This document shows, in pieces, positions 63,818 through 64,000 of a stretch of 64,000 bases of DNA. The first letter of the stretch is position 1. Every line of letters begins with the position of its first letter. The stretch is from NCBI GenBank assembly GCA_018657065.1, contig JABHXU010000009.1, forward strand, positions 1 to 64,000, in the 5' to 3' direction. The translations under genes were made by a program, and so were the position numbers. Source of the DNA: an archaeon. Its GTDB lineage: Archaea > Nanobdellota > Nanobdellia > Woesearchaeales > GW2011-AR15. Under the pieces are notes generated by a model that was not told where the DNA came from, did not search any database, and saw only the letters and a program-made list of their open reading frames with translations.

Positions 63818-64000
63818 CAATAGATTTCAAAAAATAATTGAAGAATTAATTTTGATAGTCTTAATTTCTATGAACCTACTTGAGTTTGCAGGGTTGCTTC
63901 CTGGTGAAGCAAGTTTTGTTAAAGCTATAATTTCAGTTACTGGTTTAGGATATGTATTGTATAAAACAAGTTTAAGTGATATATTTTTTGGTGAACGAAA
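63810..64000 (+). CDS. Membrane protein, partial at window end
   Basis: ATG 63810 overlaps the preceding stop by 8 nt. 63 codons visible. One hydrophobic segment (ELILIVLISMNLLEF), then AIISVTGLGYVLYKTSLSDI, a pattern I know from larger polytopic DPANN membrane proteins. It continues past base 64000. Coupled to the debranching-like gene. Confidence 0.6.
   Translation, partial: MSNNRFQKIIEELILIVLISMNLLEFAGLLPGEASFVKAIISVTGLGYVLYKTSLSDIFFGER

Noticed and set aside
1-64000. CRISPR arrays, insertion sequences or complete prophages
   Set aside because: No regularly spaced repeats, transposase, integrase or phage structural genes were seen; the 'holin' and 'superinfection immunity' resemblances are isolated cellular membrane proteins.

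Overview
The window is a very AT-rich stretch of an archaeal chromosome, most likely from a DPANN archaeon of the Woesearchaeota/Pacearchaeota (Nanoarchaeota) kind. The archaeal assignment rests on Kae1, ribosomal proteins L44e and L11, Cdc6/Orc1, Gins51, LonB, archaeal Elp3, archaeal-type GluRS, a ZPR1 zinc-finger protein, DtdA, DUF211 and a PGF-pre-PGF surface protein. Many genes carry a TTTATATA-like box about 25-30 nt before the start codon, which suggests leaderless mRNAs; a minority use GGTGA or GGAGG ribosome binding sites. The lineage guess rests on gene content and on families remembered from those phyla, not on a search.

Layout. 1-5 kb: 3' part of a giant glycoprotein-like surface protein with seven tandem Ig-like repeats. 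5-8 kb: phosphoesterase, an XRE-CBS regulator diverging from a bacterial-type metK, with a 32-bp operator-like palindrome and a 20-codon upstream ORF. 8-10.2 kb: small unknowns and a decayed TIM-barrel gene. 10.2-16.5 kb: island of large unrecognised genes (PQQ-repeat membrane protein, 459-aa protein, 871-aa protein with a kinase-like core) around an AbrB-PhoU regulator. 16.5-21 kb: small membrane/TPR genes and an ABC-2 exporter whose permease gene is flanked by 27-bp GC-rich inverted repeats. 21-26 kb: methyltransferases, kae1, a lone lycopene-cyclase domain, NUDIX. 26-33 kb: replication (cdc6, gins51) and translation genes, zpr1, MTAP. 33-44 kb: a broken membrane protein, a broken Na+/H+ antiporter, NFACT-R, YhbY, SurE, tRNA-Ser, AI-2E-type permease, DtdA, phosphoglycerate mutase. 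44.6-49.4 kb: small acidic protein and two giant coiled-coil proteins. 49.4-64 kb: lonB, a degenerate cis-prenyltransferase, CheY-like protein, elp3, DUF211/VIT pair, m5C methyltransferase, a 54-aa histone-like protein, gltX, broken peptidase E, mutL, glycogen-debranching-like enzyme and the start of a membrane protein.

Functional threads: MetK makes SAM, several SAM-dependent enzymes (three methyltransferases, Elp3) use it, and MTAP salvages methylthioadenosine. Kae1, Elp3, the NSUN-type enzyme, DtdA and GluRS all serve tRNA modification or charging. Cdc6 and Gins51 sit side by side. 

Five genes are interrupted. All four frameshifts have the same sense (one base missing at an A or T run), and there are two in-frame stops; this is either assembly error or real decay/slippage. 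The most unusual items are the paired GC-rich hairpin elements around the ABC permease, the tRNA-Ser 5'-end duplication, the pseudo-cis-prenyltransferase, the coiled-coil pair, and the unknown-gene island with its kinase-like protein.
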